A program made the position numbers and the translations under genes. The notes under the pieces are model-generated. The model saw only the letters and a program-made list of their open reading frames with translations, searched no databases and was not told the origin of the DNA. Below, one piece after another: positions 25,460 through 35,259 of a stretch of 64,000 nucleotides of DNA; position 1 is the first letter of the stretch; every line of letters begins with the position of its first letter. This DNA is from an uncultured Gammaproteobacteria bacterium (lineage in GTDB: Bacteria > Pseudomonadota > Gammaproteobacteria > Arenicellales > Poriferihabitantaceae): positions 17,224 to 81,223 of the forward strand of contig CAMYNW010000027.1 in the NCBI GenBank assembly GCA_947259885.1, read 5' to 3'.

Positions 25460-26914
25460 ATGAAAAGCGCCGCTATCGTCTGGTTCCGAAGGGATCTGAG
25501 ACTTAATGATAATCCCGCCCTTAGCTATGCCGTCGATCATCATGAACGGGTCGTATTGGCTTACATCCACGCCCCTGACGAGGAGGCGCCATGGCAACCC
25601 GGCGCAGCAACCAGATGGTGGCTGCACTACAGCCTCACGAGTTTCCAGCGTTCGCTAACTGAGCGCGGTGCGGAGCTAATACTGAGAAGCGGCGATAGCC
25701 TGCAAAATCTGATTGCGCTTTGCTCGGAGACAGGCGCCAAGGACGTTTACTGGAACAGGTTATACGACCCGGCGATGGTGACACGGGATAGAGCGATCAA
25801 GGAAAAGCTCGCAGCGCAAGGGATTAAAGCACATAGTTATAATGGAAGTTTACTGCGTGAGCCCTGGGAGGTGCATAAGGAAGACGGATCGATGTATCGG
25901 GTCTATACGCCTTTCAGTAAAAAGTATCTCCAGATGCCGGAAATCGAGGCGCCTCTCGATCCACCGCAATCACTGCCTGCTGCCGATCACCAAGGAGTTT
26001 CGTTAAGTTTAGATCACTTGGCACTAACACCGACTATAGGCTGGGATAAGAATTTCTTCTCCTGCTGGCGTCCCGGTGAATCCGGCGCAATAGAAGCCTT
26101 ACAAAAGTTCGTTGAACAGGCTCTGATGGATTATGGGGACGGCAGAGATCTACCCGCCATAGAGGGAGTTTCTCGTTTATCTCCTCACCTCCACTTTGGC
26201 GAAATATCTCCACGACAGGTCTGGCATGAAGTTAAGTTTCATGCCACCAGGCTGGCGGATGAAGGTGAGAGCGATGCGACGAATCGGACTCTGCCCTTTT
26301 TACGACAATTGATTTGGCGTGATTTTGCTCACCATATTTTATTTCATCTGCCACATACTGCGACCCGGCCATTTAATGACAAGTTTTCTGAGTTTGAGTG
26401 GGATGACAACCAGTTCTTGCTTGAAGCGTGGCAGCGTGGGCAAACCGGTATTCCCCTGGTGGATGCCGGTATGCGACAACTTTGGCAGACCGGCTGGATG
26501 CACAACAGGGTAAGAATGCTGGTGGCGTCGGTTCTTTCCAAAAACGGGAGGGTGCACTGGCTCGAGGGTGCCCGCTGGTTCTGGGACACATTGGTCGATG
26601 CCGATCTCGCAAATAATTCGATGGGCTGGCAGTGGACGGCAGGATGTGGTGTCGATGCAGCGCCCTACTTTCGTATTTTCAGCCCCGCTAGACAGGGAGA
26701 ACGCTTCGATCCGCAGGGCAGCTATGTTAAGAAATGGGTGCCTGAACTGGCCTCGATCCCGGCCAAATATATTCACCAGCCCTGGACTGCGCCGGTAAAA
26801 ATACTTGAACAATCAGGCATCATTCTAGGCAAACACTATCCAAAGCCGGTGGTAGACCTTTCGGAATCGCGAAAGGAGGCGCTTGCGCGATTCAAACGAC
26901 TCAAGAATCCCTAG
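25460..26914 (+). CDS. phrB: Deoxyribodipyrimidine photolyase (class I CPD)
   Basis: This flavoprotein splits cyclobutane pyrimidine dimers using blue light. The 484-residue protein has an N-terminal antenna domain (VWFRRDLRLNDNPAL) and a C-terminal FAD domain with GQTGIPLVDAGMRQLW, TGWMHNRVRML, and the NNSMGWQWTAGCGVDAAPYFR block. The ATG at 25460 is chosen since the family starts with the IVWFRRDLR strand. An upstream in-frame start at 25400 would add 20 unconserved residues. Confidence 0.96.
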   Translation: MKSAAIVWFRRDLRLNDNPALSYAVDHHERVVLAYIHAPDEEAPWQPGAATRWWLHYSLTSFQRSLTERGAELILRSGDSLQNLIALCSETGAKDVYWNRLYDPAMVTRDRAIKEKLAAQGIKAHSYNGSLLREPWEVHKEDGSMYRVYTPFSKKYLQMPEIEAPLDPPQSLPAADHQGVSLSLDHLALTPTIGWDKNFFSCWRPGESGAIEALQKFVEQALMDYGDGRDLPAIEGVSRLSPHLHFGEISPRQVWHEVKFHATRLADEGESDATNRTLPFLRQLIWRDFAHHILFHLPHTATRPFNDKFSEFEWDDNQFLLEAWQRGQTGIPLVDAGMRQLWQTGWMHNRVRMLVASVLSKNGRVHWLEGARWFWDTLVDADLANNSMGWQWTAGCGVDAAPYFRIFSPARQGERFDPQGSYVKKWVPELASIPAKYIHQPWTAPVKILEQSGIILGKHYPKPVVDLSESRKEALARFKRLKNP

Positions 26915-27066
26915 CTGACAGCACCTTGCTCCAATTTCCACAAAACTCTTACAAGAGTCCTGGCCAGTGAAACGGTAGCTCGCATCGGAAGGTATCGTTA
27001 AGCGTTTCTAGCAACAGGTCCGAAAGTTGCCAAAATCAAATCAGAGCAAAAGCTAGAATCCGGAGC

Positions 27067-27984
27067 ATGTCAAGTCACCCTGAAATGGGTACCGTTGAAT
27101 GGATTTTCCTGCTGATCCTATCTGTCCTATGGGGGGGATCGTTTTTTTTAGCCAAAGTCGCCGTGCAGGAAATGCCGCCACTCACTTTGGTACTTTATCG
27201 GGTAGGACTTGCCGCGCTTACGCTTTATCTTTACCTACGGCTGAGCGGCAGGAAAGTTCCTGCAGGCATTCGGATTTGGATCGCATTCTTCATAATGGGG
27301 CTCATCAATAATGCGATTCCGTTCAGTCTTCTTTTCTGGGGACAGACTCAAATTGCCAGCGGACTGGCCTCGATTCTCAACGCGACTGCTCCGATCTTTA
27401 CCGTAACTGTGGCCCATTTCACCACCCAGGATGAGCGTTTTAATCCTGCACGCATAATAGGAGTCGGTCTCGGTGTCGTTGGCGTTACGGTCATGATTGG
27501 GATTGATTTCGGCGCAAACCAAACTAATCCACCCCTTGCGATGCTGGCATGTCTGGGTGCCGCGCTATCCTATGCGTTTGCCTTCGTCTTCGGTCGAAGA
27601 TTCGCTGCCTTGAACGTGGGCCCGACTCGCGTGGCGTTTGGACAACTCAGTGCGTCAACGGTGTTGATGGTGCCATGTGTAATATTGATCGACCCTTTGG
27701 TGTTACCCACAAACCTTTCGATACTCACACTCTTAGCGGTGGTAACGCTGGCCTTGTTCAGCACCGCGCTCGCGTATATTCTTTACTTTCGCATCCTGGC
27801 TGCGGGCGGCGCCACCAATATGTCTCTGGTTACCCTGCTAGTGCCGGTAAGCGCGATTCTGCTCGGCTCGATAATCCTTTCCGAACAATTGCGACCAAAC
27901 GACTTTCTCGGAATGACGTTGATCGGTCTTGGACTCGTGGCCATCGATGGAAGGGTGTTCAAGGCTATATCGCATCGGGCATAA
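27067..27984 (+). CDS. DMT superfamily transporter (EamA type)
   Basis: 305 residues, about ten membrane helices in two EamA repeats (first repeat begins LLILSVLWGGSFFLAKVAVQEMPP; second begins LAMLACLGAALSYAFAFVFGRR). These are metabolite or drug/amino-acid exporters; the substrate cannot be read from sequence. The last 20 bp overlap the convergent FAD oxidoreductase gene. Confidence 0.9.
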   Translation: MSSHPEMGTVEWIFLLILSVLWGGSFFLAKVAVQEMPPLTLVLYRVGLAALTLYLYLRLSGRKVPAGIRIWIAFFIMGLINNAIPFSLLFWGQTQIASGLASILNATAPIFTVTVAHFTTQDERFNPARIIGVGLGVVGVTVMIGIDFGANQTNPPLAMLACLGAALSYAFAFVFGRRFAALNVGPTRVAFGQLSASTVLMVPCVILIDPLVLPTNLSILTLLAVVTLALFSTALAYILYFRILAAGGATNMSLVTLLVPVSAILLGSIILSEQLRPNDFLGMTLIGLGLVAIDGRVFKAISHRA

Positions 27985-29092
27985 GTCGTTTGATTACTTC
28001 ATCAGCAATAGCGAGGCACGAAGTCAGGCCGGGGGATTCAATGCCCAGACATTGCACCATACCTGGCACGCCGTGGTCCCTTGGCCCAAGAATTTTAAAG
28101 TCAGTCTGCGCGCTCCCTGAGTCAGATATTTTCGGCCGTATTCCAGCATAGTCCGGCGATAACATTCCCGACTTAAGTCCCGGCCAATACCGGCGAATAC
28201 TTCGATAAAAATCTTCTGCCCGCGAAGGATCCACCTCAAGACTTTCTTGGGCGCCGGAGGCCTTTTCGACGTCAGGCCCAAAGCGCGCATTGCCAGAAAG
28301 GTCCAACGCCAGGTGAATGCCCAATCCGCCCGGCACCGGCGCCGGATAAATCAACCTTGAAAACGGCGTTTTTCCGTTCAGCCGAAAATAATTTCCTTTT
28401 GAGAACTTTGCTTCAGGAAGTATTTCAGACTTAAGACCAAAAGTGTGATGAGCGAGATCCACAGCCCCTAATCCACCACTATTGATCACCTCATTGGCAG
28501 TGATCCGCAGCGCCTTTCCTTGGTTACTGACCTCAAGCGCTATTGGCGACTGATCGGCCCTGATCAGGTGCACGCTAGATAGAAAACAGATCTGCCCGCC
28601 GATTACTTCAAGGTCTGCCTGCAGACCCAACATCAGACCATGGCTATCTACAACACCAGTCGAAGGCGAATGTAATGCGCCCAGGCACTCAAGCTCTGGC
28701 TCAAGGGTCCGAGCTTGCTTACTCGAAAGCCATTGCAGATCGTTTACACCGTTTTCAAGCCCTCGTCTTCTTAATCTCTCAACTGTTTCAAGCTCGTCTT
28801 CGGACGTGGCGACAATTAATTTTCCCACACGGTGTGTGGCAATTTCTCGCTCTTCACAATATCGATAGAGTTTGTGCTTACCACGGACACACACTTCGGC
28901 TTTTAACGAACCAGGGGGGTAGTAAATGCCGGCATGGATCACTTCCGAATTACGAGAGCTGACTTCTTCACCAATACTCTTATTGCGCTCCAGCACCAGC
29001 ACTTCTCTGCCGGTTTTCGCCAGCGCCGCGGCGCAGGCAAGACCTACCACTCCAGCACCAACGACAACAGTTTGTGAATGGAAATCGGACAA
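27965..29092 (-). CDS. FAD-dependent oxidoreductase of the L-2-hydroxyglutarate oxidase (LhgO) type
   Basis: 375 residues of the DAO family. An N-terminal FAD-binding GAGVVGLACAAALAKTG is followed by SSRNSEVIHAGIYYPPGSLKA, the LhgO-type signature, and a second conserved GLGIHLALDLSGNARFGPD block near the middle. Members oxidise L-2-hydroxyglutarate or related 2-hydroxy acids and pass electrons to the quinone pool. It lies 21 bp downstream of the gentisate dioxygenase gene on the same strand. Confidence 0.88.
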   Translation of the reverse strand: MSDFHSQTVVVGAGVVGLACAAALAKTGREVLVLERNKSIGEEVSSRNSEVIHAGIYYPPGSLKAEVCVRGKHKLYRYCEEREIATHRVGKLIVATSEDELETVERLRRRGLENGVNDLQWLSSKQARTLEPELECLGALHSPSTGVVDSHGLMLGLQADLEVIGGQICFLSSVHLIRADQSPIALEVSNQGKALRITANEVINSGGLGAVDLAHHTFGLKSEILPEAKFSKGNYFRLNGKTPFSRLIYPAPVPGGLGIHLALDLSGNARFGPDVEKASGAQESLEVDPSRAEDFYRSIRRYWPGLKSGMLSPDYAGIRPKISDSGSAQTDFKILGPRDHGVPGMVQCLGIESPGLTSCLAIADEVIKRLMPDAI

Positions 29093-29113
29093 ATCCTTAA
29101 ATCGAGGCTGTGG

Positions 29114-30148
29114 CTACGCCCGGGACTCTCTCCACAGGCCGAGTTTTTGCTGTACCGGCCTATCAGAATAACTGAACAACACCGCATCGCTTGACGCAAT
29201 ATGGCTAACCGGGAACCAGCTGGGCACGACAAAAATATCATGGGGTTTCCATTCGCACTCCATGCCCCCGATCACCGACTTGCCCTGTCCTTCAACAGCC
29301 ACAAAAACCGTTGCATCAGTACTGCGATATGATTGCGTAGTAAAACCGGCAGGCAGCAATTGCATGAATGTGCCGATCGTTGGCATCGCGTAATCACCGC
29401 TGACTGGATTGATATAGCGCATCTTGAGGCCGTGACAGACATCCCATTGCTGCTGCTGACGCATGGCTTCAAGGGCTTGCCGAGTGCGCTCATAAGGGTA
29501 GTTGAATACAGGAGAAGTGGGCGTTACTTGCTCGTAATCCACTGGCAGCAAACCCTCACCATAACGGGCCATAGAATCTCCTTCTGGTCTTGTCAGAGGC
29601 TGCTCGTCCTGCCCCAGCATCTCAGCAAAAGATGCATCAAAAAACTGCACCATGGGAATATCCAACCCGTCTAACCAGATCATCGGCTGATCACTTTCAT
29701 TTCCGTGATCATGCCATTCCCAACTAGGGGTTATGACAAAGTCACCTGCCTTCATTCGGGTTTTCTCGCCTCCGACCGCGGTATGCGCACCGGAACCTTC
29801 AATCACAAATCGCAGGGCCGACTGTGTATGCCGATGGGCCGGTGCTACTTCCCCTGGTTTAACCAGTTGCAACCCGGCGTAAAGAGAGCTGGTGATTCGA
29901 GATTGGCCTCTCAAGCCCGGGTTTTCCAGAATCAGCACTCGGCGTTCGGCCTCCTTGGCACTAATCAGTTCGCCTGCCTCCATCAGATATTCGCGCACCA
30001 TGGGATAGTGCCATAGATGTGGCACACAACCAGACCCTGGTTCCTTGGTCACCAGGTCGCTCAGCACCGACCACAACGGTGTCAGGTGATCTGGACCGAT
30101 CTTGTTGTAAAATGAGCTTCGTTCTGGCGTATCGGCTGGGTTACTCAT
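29114..30148 (-). CDS. Gentisate 1,2-dioxygenase
   Basis: A 344-residue bicupin that opens the ring of gentisate (2,5-dihydroxybenzoate) to maleylpyruvate. The first cupin carries the iron ligands in HRHTQSALRFVIEG, with the later His in WEWHDHGN. The second cupin (about residues 260-325) includes IFVVPSWFPVSHI. Maleylpyruvate isomerase and fumarylpyruvate hydrolase are not adjacent. A salicylyl-CoA-5-hydroxylase-like monooxygenase 3 kb away could supply gentisyl-CoA upstream of it. The related 1-hydroxy-2-naphthoate or salicylate dioxygenases are alternatives. Confidence 0.88.
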   Translation of the reverse strand: MSNPADTPERSSFYNKIGPDHLTPLWSVLSDLVTKEPGSGCVPHLWHYPMVREYLMEAGELISAKEAERRVLILENPGLRGQSRITSSLYAGLQLVKPGEVAPAHRHTQSALRFVIEGSGAHTAVGGEKTRMKAGDFVITPSWEWHDHGNESDQPMIWLDGLDIPMVQFFDASFAEMLGQDEQPLTRPEGDSMARYGEGLLPVDYEQVTPTSPVFNYPYERTRQALEAMRQQQQWDVCHGLKMRYINPVSGDYAMPTIGTFMQLLPAGFTTQSYRSTDATVFVAVEGQGKSVIGGMECEWKPHDIFVVPSWFPVSHIASSDAVLFSYSDRPVQQKLGLWRESRA

Positions 30149-30564
30149 GGGTCATGGATGTATCGGAAGTCACCAATGCAATCACTACTTATGCAATTCG
30201 TATCGTCAGGGGTGCTGGCACGGGCGACCATTGTAATCGGCTTCGGCAACGACGGTCCAGTTGGCATTGATTCTGGCGTAGAAGGTGAAGTCTGACCGTG
30301 CAGATTAGAAATTTCAGGGCTGATTCTGTCTGACAACCCGGCGCACTCCATAACGGATCTAAGTAATTTTCCGAATTAACCCTCGGAAATGTTGAGATCG
30401 AATTCAATAAAGAACACATTAAGCCTTTTTCCAGGACACATTGACTAAGTAGAATCCGGGTTGTTTCGATTCAACGCGATTTTTTGGATAATCCAGGATT
30501 CATTTGATAACCGTCGGGCCTTTCGGATATATCTGTCGAAAGTCGGACCTCAGGTATTTCCATT
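30149..30564. other. Intergenic stretch between gentisate dioxygenase and DUF808 genes
   Basis: A divergent spacer that must hold promoters for both flanking genes. An open frame of 45 codons (30158-30295, plus strand) is present but looks unconserved and has no ribosome site, so I do not call it. No terminator or RNA gene is evident. Confidence 0.4.
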
Positions 30565-31524
30565 ATGGCCGGTGCATCGCTGCTCACACTCCTTGACGAT
30601 ATCGCTACCGTTCTTGACGACGTCGCAATGATGACAAAAGTGGCGGCGCGCAAGACCGCCGGCGTGCTCGGGGATGACCTCGCTCTGAATGCCGAACAGG
30701 TTTCCGGTGTCAGGGCCGAGCGCGAAATTCCAGTGGTCTGGGCAGTTGCAAAGGGTTCCTTTCGAAACAAGCTGATCCTTGTCCCGGCTGCCCTGGCGAT
30801 CAGCGCGGTGCTGCCCTGGCTAATTACTCCCCTGCTGATGCTGGGCGGACTCTATTTGTGCTACGAGGGTTTTGAGAAAGTCGCCCACAAACTGTTGTAC
30901 ACACCGGAGGAAGACGACAAGGCGCACGAAGAATTGCTGCGCGCGGTTACCGATAGTTCGGTAGATATCGTGCAGTTCGAGAAGGAAAAGATCCGTGGCG
31001 CAATTCGTACCGACTTCATCCTTTCCGCGGAGATCATCGTGATTTCCCTTGGCGTCGTATCGACTTCAACCTTCTCGACCCAGGTTGTGGTGGTGAGTCT
31101 GATCGCCCTGGCGATGACCATCGGAGTGTATGGCCTGGTCGCGGGAATAGTGAAAATGGATGACGCTGGACTCATGTTAGTGCAACAGGGTGAGTCCGAA
31201 GGCGGCAACCGCTTCAAGCGCACACTTGGCACTGGATTGCTGCGCATCGCGCCCAAACTGATGAAACTTCTCACCATTGTAGGCACTGCGGCAATGTTCC
31301 TGGTGGGAGGAGGCATCATAGCCCACGGCATTCCACTACTTGGTGGGTGGCTCCATGGGTTAGAGCACTTGGTGCAGGGCGTCCATGGAATTGGGGAAAT
31401 CCTGACACCACTGGTCCCGCTGCTGTTCAATGGGCTGACAGGTATAGTAGCGGGTGGACTGGCGGTGTTGATACTCATGCCAGTTCAGAAACTGTCCGCA
31501 GCAGTGAAAAGCCGCAGCAACTGA
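30565..31524 (+). CDS. DUF808 family inner-membrane protein (YedI-like)
   Basis: 319 residues. The opening LLTLLDDIATVLDDVAMMTKVAARKTAGVLGDD segment and AEREIPVVWAVAKGS are hallmarks of DUF808. About six or seven membrane helices follow. It is a predicted integral membrane protein of unknown role, similar to E. coli YedI. It stands alone between divergent catabolic genes. Confidence 0.92.
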   Translation: MAGASLLTLLDDIATVLDDVAMMTKVAARKTAGVLGDDLALNAEQVSGVRAEREIPVVWAVAKGSFRNKLILVPAALAISAVLPWLITPLLMLGGLYLCYEGFEKVAHKLLYTPEEDDKAHEELLRAVTDSSVDIVQFEKEKIRGAIRTDFILSAEIIVISLGVVSTSTFSTQVVVVSLIALAMTIGVYGLVAGIVKMDDAGLMLVQQGESEGGNRFKRTLGTGLLRIAPKLMKLLTIVGTAAMFLVGGGIIAHGIPLLGGWLHGLEHLVQGVHGIGEILTPLVPLLFNGLTGIVAGGLAVLILMPVQKLSAAVKSRSN

Positions 31525-31623
31525 TCGATCTGGTGAGAGCTTTTTTGGTCCACAAACACAATGTAGGCAAGCATCCCGTGGGCCATTGTTGCCAATAAAC
31601 GGCGCCAAGCCCGTACGCTGTAG

Positions 31624-32769
31624 TTACCTGAAACGTAGATTATTTCTGGAAAGATCAGAAACGGATTTACATCCCATTAACCTCATATCTCTTTCGATCT
31701 CAGCTTTCATCAGCGCCAGCGCACGTTCTACACCGGCCTGACCCGCGGCGGCCAGAGGATACAAATAGAAGCGGCCCCCACCCACTGCCTTGGCCCCTAA
31801 CGACAGCGCTTTCAAAACGTGCGTGCCGCGTTGAACGCCGCTGTCCATGAGCACGTCTATCCGGTCACCGACGGCATCCACTATCTCCGCTAGCTGGTCG
31901 AAAGGACTGCGAGAGCCGTCGAGTTGTCGGCCGCCATGATTGGACAGAATTATACCGGTGCATCCAATATCCACCGCTTTTTTCGCATCTGAGACGCTCA
32001 TAATCCCTTTCAGGCAAAACTCGCCATCCCAAAGTTTGACCATTTCCTCCACATCGCTCCAATCCAATGATGGATCGAGCATCTCGGTAAAGTAACGGCC
32101 TATGGAAAGTGCGCCTCCACTCATATCCACATGTTGGTCCAGTTGTGGCAGGGCAAATTTTTCATGCGTGACATAGTTGATGCCGTACATTGGTTTTATT
32201 GCGAACTGGAGCATTCCACTCAGAGTCAAACGAAAAGGAATAGAAAAACCGGTGCGTAGATCGCGCTCCCGGTTTCCGCCGGTGATGCTATCGACTGTCA
32301 GCATCATCACCTCCACCCCTGATTGCTTGGCTCTCTCTATCATGGCTTTGTTCAGCCCACGATCTTTGTGAAAATAAAACTGATAGACCTGCGGATTCTT
32401 GTATTTCTGCCGAACCTCTTCGAGACTGACTGTGCCGAGCGACGATACGCCAAACATCGTGCCGAACTTCTCCGCCGCCGCAGCTACTGCATTCTCTCCC
32501 TGATGATGGAACAGGCGTTGTAATGCGGTCGGCGAGCAATATATCGGCATATCGAGTTTCTGCCCCATGACGGTGACAGACATATCAATATCCTCCACAC
32601 CGCTTAGAACATTTGGAACCAGGTCGCATTCACTGAAAGAAACGGTGTTGCGTTGGCAGGTAAGCTCATCGTCCGCGGCGCCATCGATGTAATTGAATAT
32701 CGGGCCAGGCAGGCGCCTTTTGGCAAGCTTTCGAAAATCATGGAAATTGTGACACTGATTCAGGCGCAT
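31624..32769 (-). CDS. FMN-dependent alpha-hydroxy-acid dehydrogenase (LldD type)
   Basis: 381 residues, a TIM-barrel flavoenzyme. Visible are FNYIDGAADDE near the N-terminus, the catalytic His and Arg in LSNHGGRQLDGS, the MDSGVQRGTHVLKAL phosphate loop, and VGGGRFYLYPLA. The family oxidises L-lactate, glycolate, mandelate or related 2-hydroxy acids. Lactate is the commonest substrate, but the aromatic neighbourhood (monooxygenase, gentisate dioxygenase) leaves mandelate open. It lies on the same strand as the FAD monooxygenase, 165 bp downstream. Confidence 0.9.
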   Translation of the reverse strand: MRLNQCHNFHDFRKLAKRRLPGPIFNYIDGAADDELTCQRNTVSFSECDLVPNVLSGVEDIDMSVTVMGQKLDMPIYCSPTALQRLFHHQGENAVAAAAEKFGTMFGVSSLGTVSLEEVRQKYKNPQVYQFYFHKDRGLNKAMIERAKQSGVEVMMLTVDSITGGNRERDLRTGFSIPFRLTLSGMLQFAIKPMYGINYVTHEKFALPQLDQHVDMSGGALSIGRYFTEMLDPSLDWSDVEEMVKLWDGEFCLKGIMSVSDAKKAVDIGCTGIILSNHGGRQLDGSRSPFDQLAEIVDAVGDRIDVLMDSGVQRGTHVLKALSLGAKAVGGGRFYLYPLAAAGQAGVERALALMKAEIERDMRLMGCKSVSDLSRNNLRFR

Positions 32770-32934
32770 ATTTTTTTTGGGAATTTCAAGTCGCAGCGGT
32801 TTAGGATACCGCGGCAGAGAGAAAATAGATATTCACCGGACCATAGGTGTTCCGATTTTCGAATAGTTCCGCGCTTTTTCGCGTTGCCGTTCATCGCCGA
32901 ACCTCTCAGCGAAAAAACACAGCTGGAATCAAAA

Positions 32935-34080
32935 TCACTTCAAAGTGTCTGATTCGATACCACGCGCGATGAGCTGTTGCGTGAAATTCGGAGCAAGCTG
33001 CTGCAATCGCTCAGAATCGATCCGACCGGCCCTTTGTATATAACTAAGCGCAAACTGCCAGGGTTCCAGCTCCATATGCTGGTCAAAATGCTCATACCAG
33101 TGTGCGGAGAGCCTGGCAGCAGTAATAATTTTCTCAAGTATCGGTTGTCGGATAGCCTGGTATGCAGGCAGCGCAGCAGAAATGTCCCATTCTGTTAGCT
33201 GCAGGGATTTTACTAGCGCAATCACATCTTCAAGGGCAAGTCGAGTGCCTGAACCAATAGAGAAGTGCGCGGTATGCAGCGCATCACCAACCAGAACCAT
33301 ATTGTCATGGTGCCACGTTTGGCAGGATAGAACTGGAAACCGGCGCCACACCGAATGATTAGATATTAATTTTGCGGTCCCAAGCTGGTGCGCGAAATAT
33401 TGTTCGCACTGTTCTCGATACTCGGATTCTGTCATGTCGGAAAACTGGGTGTTTTCGAATGTATCCGGTGTCATTTCGATTATGAAAGTAGACAGCCCTG
33501 CCTTATAGGAATAGTGATGTGCATTCATTGGACCTGCTGGCGAGGTGATAAATGTCTGGGTAAGCGTGTCGTATTCTCTTTCAACGCCAAACCAGGCAAA
33601 GCGATTGGATAAGTGTTGGATACTTTCATTGAAAACCGCAGGCATTGAGCCTCGAACAATAGAGTTGAGGCCGTCTGCTGCCACCACCAAGTCCGCCTCA
33701 GGTAGCTGATCAACAGATTCGATGCGAGATCTAAAACTCAACCTAACACCGCCCTCGTTCGCTCTTTTCTGCATCAGTCGAAGCAGATCCAAACGTTTAA
33801 TGCCTGCAAAGCCGATACCGTCTATCAACACACGTTGATTCCGATGAACGACGCTGATATCAGACCACCGTTTTATGTGCGGCTCAATCAGTGCAGCAGT
33901 ATCCGGATCATCATCTTGCAGAAACGCCAACGCCTGATCGGAGAACACAACGCCAAATCCGAAAGTGGCGTCCGCTGTAGTCTGTTCAAATATTTTTACT
34001 TCTGCATCCGGTCGCAAGCACTTGATCAGAATGCCTGCGTACAAACCGGCAGGGCCAGCTCCGATAATATTGACCTTCAC
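32935..34080 (-). CDS. FAD monooxygenase of the salicylyl-CoA 5-hydroxylase type
   Basis: 381 residues from a GTG at 34080; a longer frame would run into the nitroreductase gene and is not used. The FAD fingerprint GAGPAGLYAG is at the N-terminus, followed by FGFGVVFSDQALAFL and IDGIGFAGIKRLDLLRLMQ. This resembles salicylyl-CoA 5-hydroxylase and the N-terminal half of anthraniloyl-CoA monooxygenase. The second FAD motif is VLVGDALHTAHFSIGSGTRLALED. Given the gentisate dioxygenase 3 kb away, 5-hydroxylation of an aryl-CoA is a plausible reaction. Other PHBH-type substrates remain possible. Confidence 0.8.
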   Translation of the reverse strand: MKVNIIGAGPAGLYAGILIKCLRPDAEVKIFEQTTADATFGFGVVFSDQALAFLQDDDPDTAALIEPHIKRWSDISVVHRNQRVLIDGIGFAGIKRLDLLRLMQKRANEGGVRLSFRSRIESVDQLPEADLVVAADGLNSIVRGSMPAVFNESIQHLSNRFAWFGVEREYDTLTQTFITSPAGPMNAHHYSYKAGLSTFIIEMTPDTFENTQFSDMTESEYREQCEQYFAHQLGTAKLISNHSVWRRFPVLSCQTWHHDNMVLVGDALHTAHFSIGSGTRLALEDVIALVKSLQLTEWDISAALPAYQAIRQPILEKIITAARLSAHWYEHFDQHMELEPWQFALSYIQRAGRIDSERLQQLAPNFTQQLIARGIESDTLK

Positions 34081-34102
34081 AAGTGACCCAGGCCCGTGTC
34101 CG

Positions 34103-34768
34103 CTATTCTTCCAGTGTCGTAATCCATCGACACCAGGCCGCGGGCGCGCCGCGTTTCTCACGCATCTTGCCGGGGCGCACTGTGACCTCAGCATAGTTTT
34201 CTTGTTCGGGAAACAAAAATATTGAGCCCAGTAATACTTCGTCCGCTGGTATTCCCAGCACTGATGCGACTTCCCGCTTGCGGATAGGGCCACCGCTGGA
34301 CCAGTAGGTTGAAATATTACGTGCAGTGGCTGCGAGCAGAAGGTTTTGTACCGCCGCCGCAGTGGCGGCGATGTGTTCCATATTTGAAACTGTGGGAATA
34401 AACTCGAATTCTTCATCCAAAGCTGCACCGGTTTCATCCGGATCAGGGCACCAGGTGGCCTGGATTAAGATATCCGCCGCTGCGAGCATATCAGGAACCT
34501 TACTCCGGTCTCCCTGATCGAGAAGACGTTGGCGCAGACTCAGGCATATCTGTTTCGGTAATACGTGGAATCGCCATGGCACCAATGAAGCTTCGGTCAA
34601 TCGCTTTCTGTGTACGGGCGAAGCTGCCAGGTGAAAGGGCGCCCAGCCAGCAAGCTCGATGATCTCCTGGACCAGCTTTTGATCCAGGCTACTTTCAACG
34701 GGCTCCGCTGACAGCATTTTGCTTGTCTTTCTGCGTCTGATGATTTGATCGATGGGATGATCGCTCAC
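34103..34768 (-). CDS. Nitroreductase-family FMN protein
   Basis: 221 residues with the nitroreductase layout: IIRRRKTSKML at the FMN-phosphate site, IIELAGWAPFHLAASPVHR, a central AATAAAVQNLLLAATARNISTYWSSGGPI block and VLLGSIFLFPEQ. The substrate is not predictable; members reduce nitroaromatics, quinones or enones. It is 22 bp upstream of the monooxygenase gene on the same strand and probably co-transcribed. Confidence 0.85.
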   Translation of the reverse strand: MSDHPIDQIIRRRKTSKMLSAEPVESSLDQKLVQEIIELAGWAPFHLAASPVHRKRLTEASLVPWRFHVLPKQICLSLRQRLLDQGDRSKVPDMLAAADILIQATWCPDPDETGAALDEEFEFIPTVSNMEHIAATAAAVQNLLLAATARNISTYWSSGGPIRKREVASVLGIPADEVLLGSIFLFPEQENYAEVTVRPGKMREKRGAPAAWCRWITTLEE

Positions 34769-35259
34769 GAATATTTACCAGGTTCAATCAGCACCACTTG
34801 AAAATACAGGTACTTGGGGCTAACAGAGATTTTTGATACGGTACTATCCTAAACTTAAGCGGTCAGTGACACAAACAATTGTTAAACGGATTTGGTATAC
34901 CATAGCAATAAATTAAATGTATTCGAATGGCATGGTAATAGGTTCAATAAGCGTTTTTTCTGTTGCTGATTTCATAATGCTTTGTGGCGATTGCACCACT
35001 ACGCTAGATAAATATGCGTCATCACAGGGCCATTGAGAAGTCTGTAAGCGATATCGACGTGCCTATGTTCCAGTTACTCTCCATAGTTTGCTGCATACCG
35101 ATATTGTTCGAATCGCAAGCGTCTGCGATTGGTTCACTGATTGGCCTCGATAAATCGACAGGATTTGGCGGCAATGATTAGCATCTTCCCTTTATCTGAT
35201 CCGCTTTCACCATCCAGCTCTTCATTAAGTCACAAATCGGCACCTGAGCCGCTATCGCT
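34769..35259. other. Long intergenic stretch with one possible short secreted peptide frame
   Basis: 491 bp without a recognised gene, AT-rich near 34860-35000. A 38-codon frame at 35065-35181 (plus strand) begins MFQLLSIVCCIPILFESQASA, which has the shape of a signal peptide with a cleavage site. It has no convincing ribosome site, so it is noted but not called. Otherwise I see only probable promoter sequence for the divergent flanking genes. Confidence 0.35.

Noticed and set aside
30158..30295. 45-codon plus-strand frame in the gap before the DUF808 gene
   Set aside because: No ribosome binding site or conserved feature; the opposite strand is equally open.
34081..34437. N-terminal extension of the FAD monooxygenase to 500 residues
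   Set aside because: It runs through the nitroreductase gene; the FAD-binding fold starts at GTG 34080.
35065..35181. 38-codon frame with a signal-peptide-like start
   Set aside because: The leader shape is attractive but there is no ribosome site and the mature part would be only about 17 residues.
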